Counted from the first letter of the stretch, positions 1 through 9,147 are shown. The stretch is 35,865 nt of DNA from Moritella sp. F3 (GCF_015082335.1 NZ_BLRL01000023.1:1-35865), one strand, 5' to 3'. A program made the numbers and translations. The notes: generated from the letters alone by a model not told the origin.

Positions 1-38
1 TGTAAATAAGCTTAAATTTAAATTTAAGCTTATTTACA
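1..38. repeat. 38-bp perfect palindrome
   Basis: Each 19-base half is the exact reverse complement of the other; the centre is AAATTTAAATTT and the outer arms are TGTAAATAAGC. It starts at the first base of the window, so it may extend further left. An AT-rich terminator of the preceding gene is the simplest reading; an operator is possible. Confidence 0.6.
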
Positions 39-240
39 TAGAAGGTAATATAAATCAAATGTTTAAATAATTATTTCGATACTATGGGTTAATTATATTT
101 TTAATAAACTTGTCATTAACAACTACTTACTTTTAAATTGCGATAATCTAGTTAAATAGTTTGCTTAGCATTCTAAATGCAGTTAATTAAACTTTTGATC
201 ACATTTTTTGATATTTATTGCAGTATTTGTTACAGATTTA

Positions 241-268
241 TTGAACTTTTTTGTAATCGCGATACACT
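241..268 (+). promoter_or_regulatory. Probable sigma-70 promoter of ompK
   Basis: A TTGAAC -35 box (241-246), a 16-bp spacer and a TACACT -10 box (263-268) lie about 60 bp before the chosen ompK start. The promoter lies inside the longest open reading frame (which opens at 208), and this argues for the downstream start at 328. Confidence 0.5.
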
Positions 269-327
269 CGCGCCATAAAAATCGCGCTGGCTCATACAGA
301 GCTGTGCACCATAAAATGGAAGTAATG

Positions 328-1182
328 ATGAAAAACATTAAAAACGCAGCATTAGCTGCAACAACTCTTGCTGCTCTTTCTGGTAACGCATTTGCTGCTG
401 ATTACTCTGATGACATTCACAAGAATGATTACCAATGGTCACAGTTTAACTTAATGTATGCAGTAGACGAAAAACCGCAAAACCCAGCATCAGGTAACAA
501 GCATAACTATCTTGAATTAGAGTTTGGTGGTCGTTCTGGTGTTGTTGATCTATACGGTTATGTTGACGTATTTAATCTTACAAGCGATCACGGTAGTGAT
601 TCAGATAAATCTGGCGATGCTAGTAAGATGTTCATGAAGCTTGCACCACGTTTCTCTCTTGACGGCATGACGGGTAAAGATCTTTCATTTGGTCCTGTTC
701 AAGAAGTATATGTAGCGACATTATTTAACTGGGGCGGCGGTTCTGCAAACGCTAACTTTGGCGATGGTGATGTGAACAACGCTTTCTTTGGTCTGGGTTC
801 TGACGTAATGGTACCTTGGTTAGGTAAAGTGGGTATGAATCTTTATGGTTTATACGAAATTAACAATAAAGACTGGAACGGTTACCAGTTTTCGATGAAC
901 TGGTTTAAACCGGTTGTTAACTTTGATAACGGTAGCTTCATTTCTTATCAAGGTTACATTGATTACCAATTTGGTTTAGAGGATCGTTCAGATTCATTCG
1001 CTAGTACAGTAAGTAACGGCGGCGCTATGTACAATGGTATTTATTGGCATTCAGAGCGCTACTCTGTAGGCTATGGCCTAAAAGTATATAACAATATTTA
1101 CGGTGTGAAAAACCAAACGGGTTCTCTTAATTTAGAATCTTCTGGTTTCGGTCATTATTTCGCTGCAACTTACAAATTCTAA
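328..1182 (+). CDS. ompK: OmpK/Tsx-family outer-membrane channel
   Basis: This 284-residue protein has a Sec signal peptide (about residues 1-23, ending NAFA) followed by DYSDDIHKNDYQW, the typical mature start of Vibrio OmpK. Family blocks are clear: EFGGRSG, LYGYVDVFNL, KDLSFGPVQE, GLGSDVMVPWLGKVG and a C-terminal TYKF ending in aromatic F, as needed for beta-barrel assembly. Tsx-family proteins are 12-stranded nucleoside-specific channels; OmpK of Vibrio is also a phage receptor. The start at 328 was chosen because GGAAG sits five bases upstream and the promoter at 241-268 excludes the longer frame from 208. It stands alone, with its own terminator after it. The family is certain; calling it OmpK rather than Tsx rests on remembered sequence resemblance. 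Confidence 0.9.
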   Translation: MKNIKNAALAATTLAALSGNAFAADYSDDIHKNDYQWSQFNLMYAVDEKPQNPASGNKHNYLELEFGGRSGVVDLYGYVDVFNLTSDHGSDSDKSGDASKMFMKLAPRFSLDGMTGKDLSFGPVQEVYVATLFNWGGGSANANFGDGDVNNAFFGLGSDVMVPWLGKVGMNLYGLYEINNKDWNGYQFSMNWFKPVVNFDNGSFISYQGYIDYQFGLEDRSDSFASTVSNGGAMYNGIYWHSERYSVGYGLKVYNNIYGVKNQTGSLNLESSGFGHYFAATYKF

Positions 1183-1207
1183 GAACCTAATCTTAGAATA
1201 AGTTTGT

Positions 1208-1240
1208 GGAGTCACGTCTCGCGTGGCTCCTGATTTTCTT
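1208..1240 (+). terminator. Intrinsic terminator after ompK
   Basis: GGAGTCACG pairs with CGTGGCTCC (one G-T wobble) around a short loop, followed by a T-rich stretch. It lies 25 bp after the ompK stop. Confidence 0.75.
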
Positions 1241-1479
1241 CAAGTTATACCTGCCTTTATAAACATCCCATCGATATCTCAAATTAGTCTTATTCTCAAC
1301 ATACTCTATTTATATAGAACGCTCTCTCTTTGAGCTTAATAACGTTAAGCCATTAATCGCCTTACATCGTATGTATATTCTGCTATGTGCGCAATAAACT
1401 GAATTTGAGGCATGCCAAAGAGCCAGTGATTATCTAGCTCTATTGCAGGTTTGAAATTTAGAGGTCTAAATGACAGGTA

Positions 1480-1944
1480 TTAAGCGTGCTGTGGCGTGGT
1501 TTTAAAACTAACGAACAAGGCTGTTAATTGCGTCATGCTGTAGCCGAGTAGGCCGCCGATGAGTAGCGGTGGAATAATGGCATATACATCGCCAGCCATG
1601 GCAAAGGTTATACAACAGCCAATAAAAGCACCTGGAATAAAAGCCAGTTTACTGTAGCTAGCTTGTAAGCACATCGCACTGGTGACAATACCAGTGAGCA
1701 GATAACCTAATAGCGGTGTATCAAGCCAGCCACTGCCAGAGATTGCCAGCCAAGCCCAAAATACACCGGATAAATTAGTAAACCAAGTCATTAACACGCC
1801 GTTAAATCCAGCCTTCGGTTGCGCGAAGAAAGTACTGCAACTTAAAAATCCTATCCAAGTGACTAAATGAAATGTATCGGCGGTACCACACCATAGGGCT
1901 GCAAGTAGGCCTGCGGAAAGCGCGACTTGATAACGATCTTTCAT
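1480..1944 (-). CDS. DUF1097 (YcdZ-like) inner-membrane protein
   Basis: This 154-residue protein is very hydrophobic, with about five predicted membrane segments (roughly residues 7-22, 27-43, 55-70, 78-93 and 100-145). The blocks GFNGVLMTWFTNLSGVFWAW and the Gly-rich C-terminal IPPLLIGGLLGYS resemble the DUF1097 family, whose E. coli member is YcdZ. No substrate or function is established for the family. The gene is monocistronic and transcribed away from the rbs operon; the roughly 480 bp between its start and rbsD would hold both promoters. Confidence 0.75.
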   Translation of the reverse strand: MKDRYQVALSAGLLAALWCGTADTFHLVTWIGFLSCSTFFAQPKAGFNGVLMTWFTNLSGVFWAWLAISGSGWLDTPLLGYLLTGIVTSAMCLQASYSKLAFIPGAFIGCCITFAMAGDVYAIIPPLLIGGLLGYSMTQLTALFVSFKTTPQHA

Positions 1945-2329
1945 ATTTTAACTCTATTATATACAAATAATATTAGAGGCTAAATTACCGCATAACCAAG
2001 AATAAAAACATGAAGCTAGTCGTAAATTCGACATTAAAGACTACCCAGTTATAAATACTCGGTGTGTTACCTCCCTTTTATTTTAGGTAAGCTTAGAGCG
2101 GTGAAGTTTAAAATTTAACCGTTTTGTCGTGAAGTGCAGATGAGTTCATGATTGTTATCATTTTATTTTCGACTGATTTCCATAGCGCCTATTACTTTCG
2201 ATATAAGCGATTTTCTTCGTAAAAATAACCTCTCGATTTCAAATGAAAGAAATTAGCTTAGTTCTTAGATCCAACTCGCATTTTTATACTTAGAGACTAG
2301 AATTATCCTTATTTTTGGCTATATTCAAC

Positions 2330-2370
2330 CCATCGAAACGTTTGCGCAAACGTTTCGATGGCGTTAACAT
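2330..2370 (+). promoter_or_regulatory. rbs operon promoter with RbsR operator palindrome
   Basis: Bases 2330-2361 are a 32-bp perfect palindrome with two copies of CGAAACGTTT facing each other across a GCGC centre. This matches the LacI-family/RbsR operator pattern (CGAAACGTTTCG in E. coli). A -35 box TTGCGC (2342-2347) lies inside it and a -10 box TAACAT (2365-2370) follows at 17 bp, so bound repressor would block RNA polymerase. The rest of the 1945-2423 gap shows nothing else I can name. Confidence 0.75.
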
Positions 2371-2423
2371 GAACCATATTAAAGACTCAGATTTAGTTAT
2401 TTTCACCTTGTAAGGCGTGACCC

Positions 2424-2843
2424 ATGAAGAAAAATGCACTTATCAACGCAGACTTATCTTACTTAGTTGCAACGCTAGGCCATACCAACGAGATCACCAT
2501 TTGTGATGCTGGTTTACCGGTTCCGGCGTCAACGCAGCGTATCGACCTTGCGCTTATTCCTGGTGTACCGACATTTATCGCGACAGTGACAGCAATACTG
2601 GGTGAGATGCAAATTGAAGGCATCGTATTAGCAGAAGAGTTTGCTGCGGTCAGCCCTGAACTGCATAGCGCTTTACTTGATGTGATAGCCAATGAAGAGC
2701 AGCTAACCAATAAAAAAATCGGAATCACCTATATTAGTCACGAAGCATTTAAACAACGAACAGAGCAGAGCAAAGCAGTGGTGCGCACTGGTGAGTGTAC
2801 GCCTTATGCCAATGTGATATTTCAATCTGGCGTGGTGTTTTAG
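2424..2843 (+). CDS. rbsD: D-ribose pyranase
   Basis: RbsD interconverts the pyranose and furanose forms of D-ribose in the cytoplasm so that ribokinase receives the furanose. The 139-residue length equals that of E. coli RbsD. The conserved LGHTNEI (the His of the active site), ICDAGLPVP, and the C-terminal VVRTGECTPYANVIFQSGVVF region are all present. It is the first gene of the operon; the ATG follows an AAGGCGTG ribosome site and lies about 55 bp downstream of the promoter and operator. Confidence 0.95.
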   Translation: MKKNALINADLSYLVATLGHTNEITICDAGLPVPASTQRIDLALIPGVPTFIATVTAILGEMQIEGIVLAEEFAAVSPELHSALLDVIANEEQLTNKKIGITYISHEAFKQRTEQSKAVVRTGECTPYANVIFQSGVVF

Positions 2844-2924
2844 TCTCGCAGTTGCAATTTGACACAGCATTGATTAACCAAAACGTATTAACAGCCATTT
2901 ATGCGGAATAAAGTAGGAACTGAC

Positions 2925-4430
2925 ATGACGCAAGCAATTTTAAAACTCAGTGGTATCGAAAAATCATTTCCGGGTGTGAAAGCATTGGATAATGCCTGTT
3001 TGAATGTATACCCAGGTAAAGTTATGGCATTGCTGGGCGAAAATGGTGCCGGTAAATCGACGTTGATGAAGGTACTTACAGGTATCTATCACATGGATAA
3101 AGGGTCTATCAACTATCAAGGTAGTGATGTGACATTTGACGGACCACGTCATTCCCAAGAAGTCGGTATCAGTATCATTCATCAAGAACTAAACTTGATC
3201 CCTGAGTTAACTATTGCTGAAAACATCTTTTTAGGTCGTGAAAAAACTAATGTGTTTGGTGGCATCAAGTGGTCTGAAATGTATCGCGATGCGGATGCAT
3301 TATTACAACGTTTAAATGTAAAGCACAGCTCGCGCCAATTACTCGGAGAGCTGAGTTTAGGTGAACAACAAATGGTGGAGATCGCCAAAGCGTTGTCATT
3401 TAAATCACAAGTGATTGTGATGGATGAACCGACCGATGCATTAACAGACAGCGAAACGAAATCATTATTTAAGGTGATTAACGAACTGCGTAATGAAGGT
3501 TGCGGCATTGTTTATATCTCGCACCGTTTAAAAGAAATTTTTGAGATCTGTGATGACATTACGGTATTACGTGACGGTAAATTTATTGCTGAAATAGCCG
3601 TGTCCGATATTGATGAAGATGGCTTAATTGAAAAAATGGTTGGCCGCCGTCTTGATGAAATTTATCCTCGTATCGATGCTAAACACGGCACGTTATGTTT
3701 GGAAGTTGAAAACATTGTTGCACCGGGTGTGCGTGATGTCAGTTTCACGTTAGACCATGGTGAAATATTAGGAATATCAGGGCTAATGGGCGCTGGTCGC
3801 ACAGAATTAATGAAAGCGATTTATGGTGCGTTACCACGTCAGTCTGGCGATGTTATTTTGGATGACAAAGTGGTGAGTCCAGTTACACCGCGTGATGGTC
3901 TGGCTAATGGCATTGCTTATATCTCTGAGGATCGTAAAGGTGACGGCCTTATTCTTGGGTTATCAGTCAAAGAAAACATGTCTTTGTGTGCGCTAGATGC
4001 ATTATCGAAAGGGCTGCAATTAGATCATCGCAAAGAGGCGACAGCGGTTGAAGACTTCATGCGTCAGTTTAATGTGAAAACCCCGAGTCGCGATCAGATC
4101 ATTGGTAACTTGTCTGGTGGTAACCAGCAGAAAGTAGCGATTGCGAAAGGTTTGATGACCCGTCCTAAAGTACTCATTTTAGACGAACCTACACGTGGTG
4201 TAGATGTTGGCGCTAAAAAAGAGATCTATCAGTTAATCAATCAATTTAAAGCGGAAGGCATGAGCATCATCCTTGTCTCGTCAGAAATGCCAGAAGTATT
4301 GGGCATGAGCGATCGTATTTTAGTGATGCACGAAGGCCGTATCAGTGGTGAGTTTATGGCTGAAGACGCGGATCAAGAAAAACTGATGGCGTGTGCCGTT
4401 GGCAAAAAAATCAATGAGGCAGTGCTATGA
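2925..4430 (+). CDS. rbsA: Ribose ABC transporter ATP-binding protein
   Basis: RbsA is the ATPase of the high-affinity ribose importer, with two fused ABC domains. The N-terminal domain has Walker A GENGAGKST, signature LSLGEQQ and Walker B VIVMDEPTDAL; the C-terminal domain has the divergent loop GLMGAGRTE, signature LSGGNQQ and LILDEPTRGVD, as is usual for sugar importers. The start at 2925 gives 501 residues, the E. coli length, with TAGGAAC upstream; an in-frame ATG at 2901 has no ribosome site. Its stop overlaps the rbsC start in ATGA, suggesting translational coupling. Confidence 0.95.
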   Translation: MTQAILKLSGIEKSFPGVKALDNACLNVYPGKVMALLGENGAGKSTLMKVLTGIYHMDKGSINYQGSDVTFDGPRHSQEVGISIIHQELNLIPELTIAENIFLGREKTNVFGGIKWSEMYRDADALLQRLNVKHSSRQLLGELSLGEQQMVEIAKALSFKSQVIVMDEPTDALTDSETKSLFKVINELRNEGCGIVYISHRLKEIFEICDDITVLRDGKFIAEIAVSDIDEDGLIEKMVGRRLDEIYPRIDAKHGTLCLEVENIVAPGVRDVSFTLDHGEILGISGLMGAGRTELMKAIYGALPRQSGDVILDDKVVSPVTPRDGLANGIAYISEDRKGDGLILGLSVKENMSLCALDALSKGLQLDHRKEATAVEDFMRQFNVKTPSRDQIIGNLSGGNQQKVAIAKGLMTRPKVLILDEPTRGVDVGAKKEIYQLINQFKAEGMSIILVSSEMPEVLGMSDRILVMHEGRISGEFMAEDADQEKLMACAVGKKINEAVL

Positions 4431-5476
4431 GCCAGAACCAAGCAGTGAATAGCAGTGCTACTAATACCAGCAATAATTCCAACAACAATTCCAACAATTA
4501 TGTAACCGGTGATGTTATGACGAAAACTTTAACCCAAAAATTCTTTACCAAAGAATGGCTTTTTGAACAAAAATCATTAATTGCCTTAATTTTATTGATT
4601 GTGGTGGTGTCTTTCTTGAACCCGCACTTTTTCACCATGGGCAATATTTTAAACATATTACGTCAAACATCAGTTAGCGCGATCATTGCCGTAGGCATGA
4701 CCCTAGTGATTTTAACCGGTGGTATTGATTTAGGTGTTGGCTCAGTATTAGCCCTCTGTGGTGCTTTTGCTGCGTCCTTAATCGCAATGGAAGTGTCTGT
4801 CATGATTGCCGTACCAGTGGCTTTATTTGCAGGTGCAGCATTGGGTGCCATGAGCGGTATTATTATCGCCAAAGGTAAAGTGCAAGCCTTTATTGCCACA
4901 CTGGTTACCATGACACTATTACGTGGTGTGACGATGGTTTATACCGATGGACGCCCAATCTCAACTGGTTTTACTGATGTTGCTGATAGCTTCTCATGGA
5001 TCGGTACGGGTTATTTATTAGGTGTGCCAGTGCCAATCTGGTTAATGGTTATTGTTTTTGCATCGGTATGGTACTTACTTAACCACACGCGCTTTGGTCG
5101 TTATGTTTATGCGCTTGGTGGTAATGAAGCGGCGACAAGTTTATCTGGTATTAACGTTGATAAAGTGAAGATTGGCGTGTACGCCATTTGTGGCGTACTG
5201 GCTGCATTAGCGGGTCTGATTGTGACTTCACGCCTTTCATCTGCGCAGCCAACAGCTGGTATGGGTTATGAGTTAGATGCAATTGCAGCGGTCGTTGTCG
5301 GCGGTACCAGTCTTGCTGGTGGTAAAGGCCGAATTATGGGTACGTTAATTGGTGCCTTGATTATCGGTTTCCTGAATAACGCATTAAACCTATTGGATGT
5401 ATCTTCATACTTCCAAATGATAGCTAAAGCTGTGGTGATTTTACTTGCAGTATTAGTCGAAACGAAAAAGAAATAG
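4427..5476 (+). CDS. rbsC: Ribose ABC transporter permease
   Basis: RbsC forms the membrane channel of the ribose importer. About 8-10 membrane segments are visible, with the conserved blocks AVGMTLVILTGGIDLGVGS, KGKVQAFIATLVTMTLLRG, YALGGNEAATSLSGIN and AVVVGGTSLAGGKGRIMGTLIGA. At 349 residues it is longer than E. coli RbsC (321) because of an Asn/Ser-rich head of about 30 residues. The ATG at 4427 overlaps the rbsA stop and has GAGGCAG in front, so I keep it; an internal ATG at 4517 would give the standard length. Confidence 0.93.
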   Translation: MSQNQAVNSSATNTSNNSNNNSNNYVTGDVMTKTLTQKFFTKEWLFEQKSLIALILLIVVVSFLNPHFFTMGNILNILRQTSVSAIIAVGMTLVILTGGIDLGVGSVLALCGAFAASLIAMEVSVMIAVPVALFAGAALGAMSGIIIAKGKVQAFIATLVTMTLLRGVTMVYTDGRPISTGFTDVADSFSWIGTGYLLGVPVPIWLMVIVFASVWYLLNHTRFGRYVYALGGNEAATSLSGINVDKVKIGVYAICGVLAALAGLIVTSRLSSAQPTAGMGYELDAIAAVVVGGTSLAGGKGRIMGTLIGALIIGFLNNALNLLDVSSYFQMIAKAVVILLAVLVETKKK

Positions 5477-5589
5477 ACCAGAATAACTACAAGAATAATA
5501 ACAATAAAAACACGATAAATAGTCGTAACAAAACCTGCGAACCTCAATACCCTATCTGAGGCAGCAGAACTAACCAGAAGGTATATGTA

Positions 5590-6468
5590 ATGAAAAAATT
5601 AGCAACCTTGATCTCTGCTGCTCTCGTTTCAGCATCTTTTAGTGCAACTGTGATGGCGCAAGATTCTATTGCGATGGTCGTGTCGACGCTAAACAACCCT
5701 TTCTTTGTGACAATGAAAGAAGGTGCGGAAGCGAAAGCTGAAGCCTTAGGTTATGAGTTAATTGTGTTGGATTCACAAAATGATCCAAGCAAAGAATTGT
5801 CGAACGTTGAAGATTTAACGGTACGTGGCGTGAAAGCAATTCTAATCAATCCAACTGATTCAGATGCAGTATCAAACGCTATCCGCATGGCTAACCGTTC
5901 AGGTATACCGGTGTTAACGTTAGACCGTGGTGCAAGTCGCGGTAAAGTGGTAAGCCACATTGCTTCTGATAACGTTGCTGGTGGCGAAATGGCGGGCCAA
6001 TATATTACTGACACGATTGGCGCAAATGCGAAAGTTATTCAACTAGAAGGCATTGCAGGTACTTCTGCAGCACGTGAACGTGGCCAAGGCTTCATGCAAG
6101 CGGTTGATAAAAACAAAATGGATCTGTTAGGTAGCCAACCTGCTGATTTTGACCGTACGAAAGGTCTTAATGTAATGGAAAATATGCTTGCTGCTAACCC
6201 TGATGTACAAGCTGTATTCGCGCAAAATGATGAGATGGCATTAGGTGCATTACGCGCAGTACAAGCATCGGGTAAAGACGTATTAATCGTTGGCTTTGAT
6301 GGAACTAAAGACGGTATTGCTGCAGTTAATCGCGGTATTTTAGGCGCGACTATTGCACAACAACCAGGACTAATCGGTGCGCTGGGTGTTGAAGCGGCTG
6401 ATAAAGTACTTAAAGGTCTACCGGTAGAAAAAAGTATCGCAGTACCACTTAAAGTGATCACCAAGTAA
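5590..6468 (+). CDS. rbsB: D-ribose periplasmic binding protein
   Basis: RbsB captures ribose in the periplasm and delivers it to RbsAC; in enteric bacteria it also signals ribose to the Trg chemoreceptor. The 292-residue protein has a signal peptide (about residues 1-23, ending VMA before QDSIAMVVST). Binding-fold blocks match the family: LNNPFFVTMKEGAE, LINPTDSDAVSNAI, TLDRGA, FDRTKGLNVMENML, AQNDEMALGALRA and IVGFDGTKDG. AGAAGG precedes the ATG. It is followed by a strong inverted repeat before rbsK. Confidence 0.96.
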   Translation: MKKLATLISAALVSASFSATVMAQDSIAMVVSTLNNPFFVTMKEGAEAKAEALGYELIVLDSQNDPSKELSNVEDLTVRGVKAILINPTDSDAVSNAIRMANRSGIPVLTLDRGASRGKVVSHIASDNVAGGEMAGQYITDTIGANAKVIQLEGIAGTSAARERGQGFMQAVDKNKMDLLGSQPADFDRTKGLNVMENMLAANPDVQAVFAQNDEMALGALRAVQASGKDVLIVGFDGTKDGIAAVNRGILGATIAQQPGLIGALGVEAADKVLKGLPVEKSIAVPLKVITK

Positions 6469-6528
6469 TGATATAGAAGGGGGTTGCGTAGGCCGCTATC
6501 CCCTGTCTATTTTTCAATTCAACATATA

Positions 6529-6581
6529 AAAACATGACTTAATAGTATGTACATTACCATCGTGCTATTAAGTCATGTTTT
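6529..6581. terminator. 17-bp-stem inverted repeat between rbsB and rbsK
   Basis: AAAACATGACTTAATAG (6529-6545) is the exact reverse complement of 6565-6581, around a 19-base loop, and ends in TTTT. It can act as a terminator in both directions. A weaker GC stem followed by TATTTTT lies just before it (about 6478-6515). It may partly separate rbsK and rbsR from the transporter genes or protect the rbsB mRNA end. Confidence 0.6.
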
Positions 6582-6615
6582 ATTCTCTCCAGTTACAACG
6601 TATTAAGGCTCCTTT

Positions 6616-7536
6616 ATGAATAAGTTAGTTGTGTTAGGCAGTGTTAACGCTGATCATGTTTTACAAGTGGCTTCTTTTCCGCGTCCAGGCGAAACCTTAC
6701 TTGGGCATAGCTATGCAGTGATCCCTGGTGGTAAAGGCGCAAACCAAGCAGTAGCTGCGGCACGTTTAGGTGCTGACATTGCCTTTATTGCTTGTGTTGG
6801 TGATGACAGTTTTGGTACTAATATGATCACCGAATTTGGCCGTGATGGTATCAATACCCAAGCGGTGATGACGGAGCAAGATACGCCAACAGGTATCGCC
6901 ATGATCCAAGTTGCTGCAACCGGTGAAAATAGCATTTGTATCTCGGCTGAAGCTAATGCCTGTTTAACACCTGAGCGACTAGCACCACATAGCGAGTTAA
7001 TTGCACAAGCTGATACATTATTAATGCAATTAGAAACGCCGATTGCAACTATCACACAAGCCGCTAGAATAGCTAAACAAGCGGGCACTCGCGTGGTATT
7101 AAATCCCGCACCAGCACAGTCATTAAGTGATGAGCTATTAGCTGTGGTTGATTTGATCACGCCGAATGAAACTGAAGCAGAGTTATTAACAGGCGTTAAA
7201 GTGACAGACATGGCATCTGCACATATTGCGGCAGATGTATTACATGATAAAGGTATTAGCGAGGTGATGATCACGCTCGGTAGCCAAGGTGTATGGATCA
7301 GCAAATCAGGCACAGGTAAACAAGTAAAAGGTTTCCGTGTTGATGCGGTTGATACGACTGCAGCAGGTGATACTTTTAATGGTGGTTTGTTAGCTGGATT
7401 ACAGGCTGGCTTAGGTTTAGATGATGCGATCTTATTTGCGCATGCTGCTGCTGCGATTTCTGTTACCCGCGTTGGTGCACAAACATCAATTCCAACAAAA
7501 ATGGAAGTTGATGCATTTTTAGCGTTACAAAATTAA
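6616..7536 (+). CDS. rbsK: Ribokinase
   Basis: RbsK phosphorylates D-ribose at O5 with ATP, feeding the pentose phosphate pathway. The 306-residue PfkB-family protein shows both signatures: GGKGANQAVAAARLG near residue 38 and DTTAAGDTFNGGL near residue 245, the latter holding the catalytic Asp of the anion hole. NPAP and TPNETEAELLTG are also typical of ribokinases. AAGGCT precedes the ATG. It is separated from rbsB by 147 bp holding a strong inverted repeat, so its level may differ from that of the transporter. Confidence 0.96.
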   Translation: MNKLVVLGSVNADHVLQVASFPRPGETLLGHSYAVIPGGKGANQAVAAARLGADIAFIACVGDDSFGTNMITEFGRDGINTQAVMTEQDTPTGIAMIQVAATGENSICISAEANACLTPERLAPHSELIAQADTLLMQLETPIATITQAARIAKQAGTRVVLNPAPAQSLSDELLAVVDLITPNETEAELLTGVKVTDMASAHIAADVLHDKGISEVMITLGSQGVWISKSGTGKQVKGFRVDAVDTTAAGDTFNGGLLAGLQAGLGLDDAILFAHAAAAISVTRVGAQTSIPTKMEVDAFLALQN

Positions 7537-7631
7537 CGCGTATTAGAGGTTGTGTGTATTTATAGGTGATGAGTACTGAGTCGCCTTTTTATTCACCACC
7601 TTTTTATTCATAACATGGACAATATTAGCGA

Positions 7632-8636
7632 ATGGCAACAATTAAAGACGTAGCAAAACATGCAGGTGTATCAACGTCAACGGTGAGTCATGTATTAAAT
7701 AATACCCGCTATGTGAGTGAAGATGTGTCTGCGCGCGTGAAAGCGGCGGTTGACGAATTACGTTATGCGCCTTCTGCATTGGCGCGCAGTCTTAAAGTCC
7801 AGAGTACAAAAACATTTGGTATGTTGGTTACTACCTCAACCAATCCATTCTTTGGTGAAGTGCTGAAAGGCGTAGAACGTCGCTGTTATGAACATGGCTA
7901 TACGCTTATTTTATGTAATACGGAAGGTGATATTGCGCGTATGCATGCCAACCTAGATACACTATTACAAAAACGTGTAGATGGTTTAATGTTGATGTGC
8001 AGTGAAGTTGAAAGCCAAGGTTTTAATTTATTTGAACGTCACAAGCCAGTACCAACAGTGGTCATGGATTGGGGCCCGACGAATTTCTCGTGCGATAAGA
8101 TCCAAGATAATTCTCATCGCGGTGGCTATATGGCTACGCAGCATCTTATTGCGAAAGGCCATACCGAAATCGGCTGTATTACCGGTGTATTAGATAAGTT
8201 AACAGCGCAGCAGCGTTTTGCTGGTTTTACCCAAGCGATGGACGAAGCTGGCTTGGCGATAAATCCTAAGTGGGTGACTGCGGGTAACTTTGAATGTGAA
8301 GGTGGCGAAAAAGCATTTGCTGAAATGTATTCTAATGGCCCATTACCCTCGGCCTTGTTTGTCTGTAATGACATGATGGCGATGAGCGTGATTAATAGCG
8401 CGAGTAAAAAGGGCATCTCAGTACCGGAAGACCTGTCTATTATCGGTTACGATGACATTAAGTTAGCCAAATATATCACGCCTTCATTAACGACGATTCA
8501 CCAGCCTAAGCACCGTTTAGGACAAAAGGCCGTGGATATGTTACTGGAACAAATTAACTCGAAAACTGAGAGTAATCAGATCATTGAGTTAGAACCGACC
8601 TTAGTGGAACGCGATAGTGTTAAAGCGTTAGGTTAA
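7632..8636 (+). CDS. rbsR: Ribose operon repressor, LacI family
   Basis: RbsR represses the rbs genes until ribose binds. The 334-residue protein has the LacI-type helix-turn-helix at residues 1-22 (MATIKDVAKHAGVSTSTVSH), the hinge helix with YAPSALARSLK, and a periplasmic-binding-like sensor domain with TNPFFGEVLKGVE, NTEGD, GYDDI and LTTIHQPKHRLG. It follows rbsK by 95 bp with no clear terminator, as in the E. coli rbsDACBKR order. The palindrome at 2330-2361 is the probable operator. The ribosome site is weak (AGCGA). Confidence 0.94.
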   Translation: MATIKDVAKHAGVSTSTVSHVLNNTRYVSEDVSARVKAAVDELRYAPSALARSLKVQSTKTFGMLVTTSTNPFFGEVLKGVERRCYEHGYTLILCNTEGDIARMHANLDTLLQKRVDGLMLMCSEVESQGFNLFERHKPVPTVVMDWGPTNFSCDKIQDNSHRGGYMATQHLIAKGHTEIGCITGVLDKLTAQQRFAGFTQAMDEAGLAINPKWVTAGNFECEGGEKAFAEMYSNGPLPSALFVCNDMMAMSVINSASKKGISVPEDLSIIGYDDIKLAKYITPSLTTIHQPKHRLGQKAVDMLLEQINSKTESNQIIELEPTLVERDSVKALG

Positions 8637-8947
8637 TAAATAAGACTATCAACTCTTGGTTGTTAATCGTGCTAAGTTAGTGATATATAGTGGTTTTAAC
8701 CTTGTTTTGCTATCTATCTTAATTTATTCGTTGGAAGTATCACTTTAGAGTTGCTTTTCAAATGTGAAATGTTATTTTCATGCCTATTCGAAGATGTTTA
8801 ATATCGACTTATTGATAAATACGACGCAATGTTCTGTTTTACGTAAGCTTATGAAAAATTATATTCAGAGTTACGCAGTATATTGGTGTTATTACCGTAT
8901 TTGATACGGGATTTGTAGTCAATATAGTCAATGGTGTGAGGGTGAAT

Positions 8948-9067
8948 ATGAAGTGTTGTAAAGATGGTCGAGTGATTAAAATAAGCCGAAATAGATTACA
9001 AAAGCTATTTTATAGCAGCGTTTATAAATGCAATTTCTGTGGCAAGTTAGTGAAGCTAAAGAAGTAA
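8948..9067 (+). CDS. Small Cys-containing protein (39 aa), unknown
   Basis: A 39-residue frame starts MKCCKDGRVIKISRNR and ends YKCNFCGKLVKLKK. It has a good ribosome site (TGAGGGTGA) six bases before the ATG, and a strong terminator 22 bp after the stop, both of which support a real gene. The CC and CxxC pairs could bind one zinc ion as a minimal zinc ribbon, and the chain is basic. The 310 bp before it (8637-8947) shows no gene I can support. Confidence 0.5.
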   Translation: MKCCKDGRVIKISRNRLQKLFYSSVYKCNFCGKLVKLKK

Positions 9068-9088
9068 CTCACGAGTGATGATTATGGA

Positions 9089-9137
9089 AAGCCTATTGAA
9101 ATGCACTTTGATGAAGTGACTTGCAATAGGCTTTTTT
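9089..9137 (+). terminator. Intrinsic terminator
   Basis: AAGCCTATTG pairs with CAATAGGCTT, an inner CACTT/AAGTG pair extends the structure, and six T follow. It serves the plus-strand small gene at 8948; read from the minus strand it lacks a good T tract. Confidence 0.7.
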
Positions 9138-9147
9138 GTATTCGGAA

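Noticed and set aside
192..214. CRP site upstream of ompK (TGATCACATTT)
   Set aside because: Only one half fits the CRP consensus; the left half is poor.
208..327. Longer N-terminus for OmpK from the ATG at 208
   Set aside because: A good promoter lies inside this stretch at 241-268, the extra residues have no ribosome site, and the signal peptide begins at 328.
6711..7313. 200-codon open frame on the minus strand inside rbsK
   Set aside because: It is the antisense shadow of a clear ribokinase, with low-complexity Ala/Ser/Val-rich translation and no start signal.
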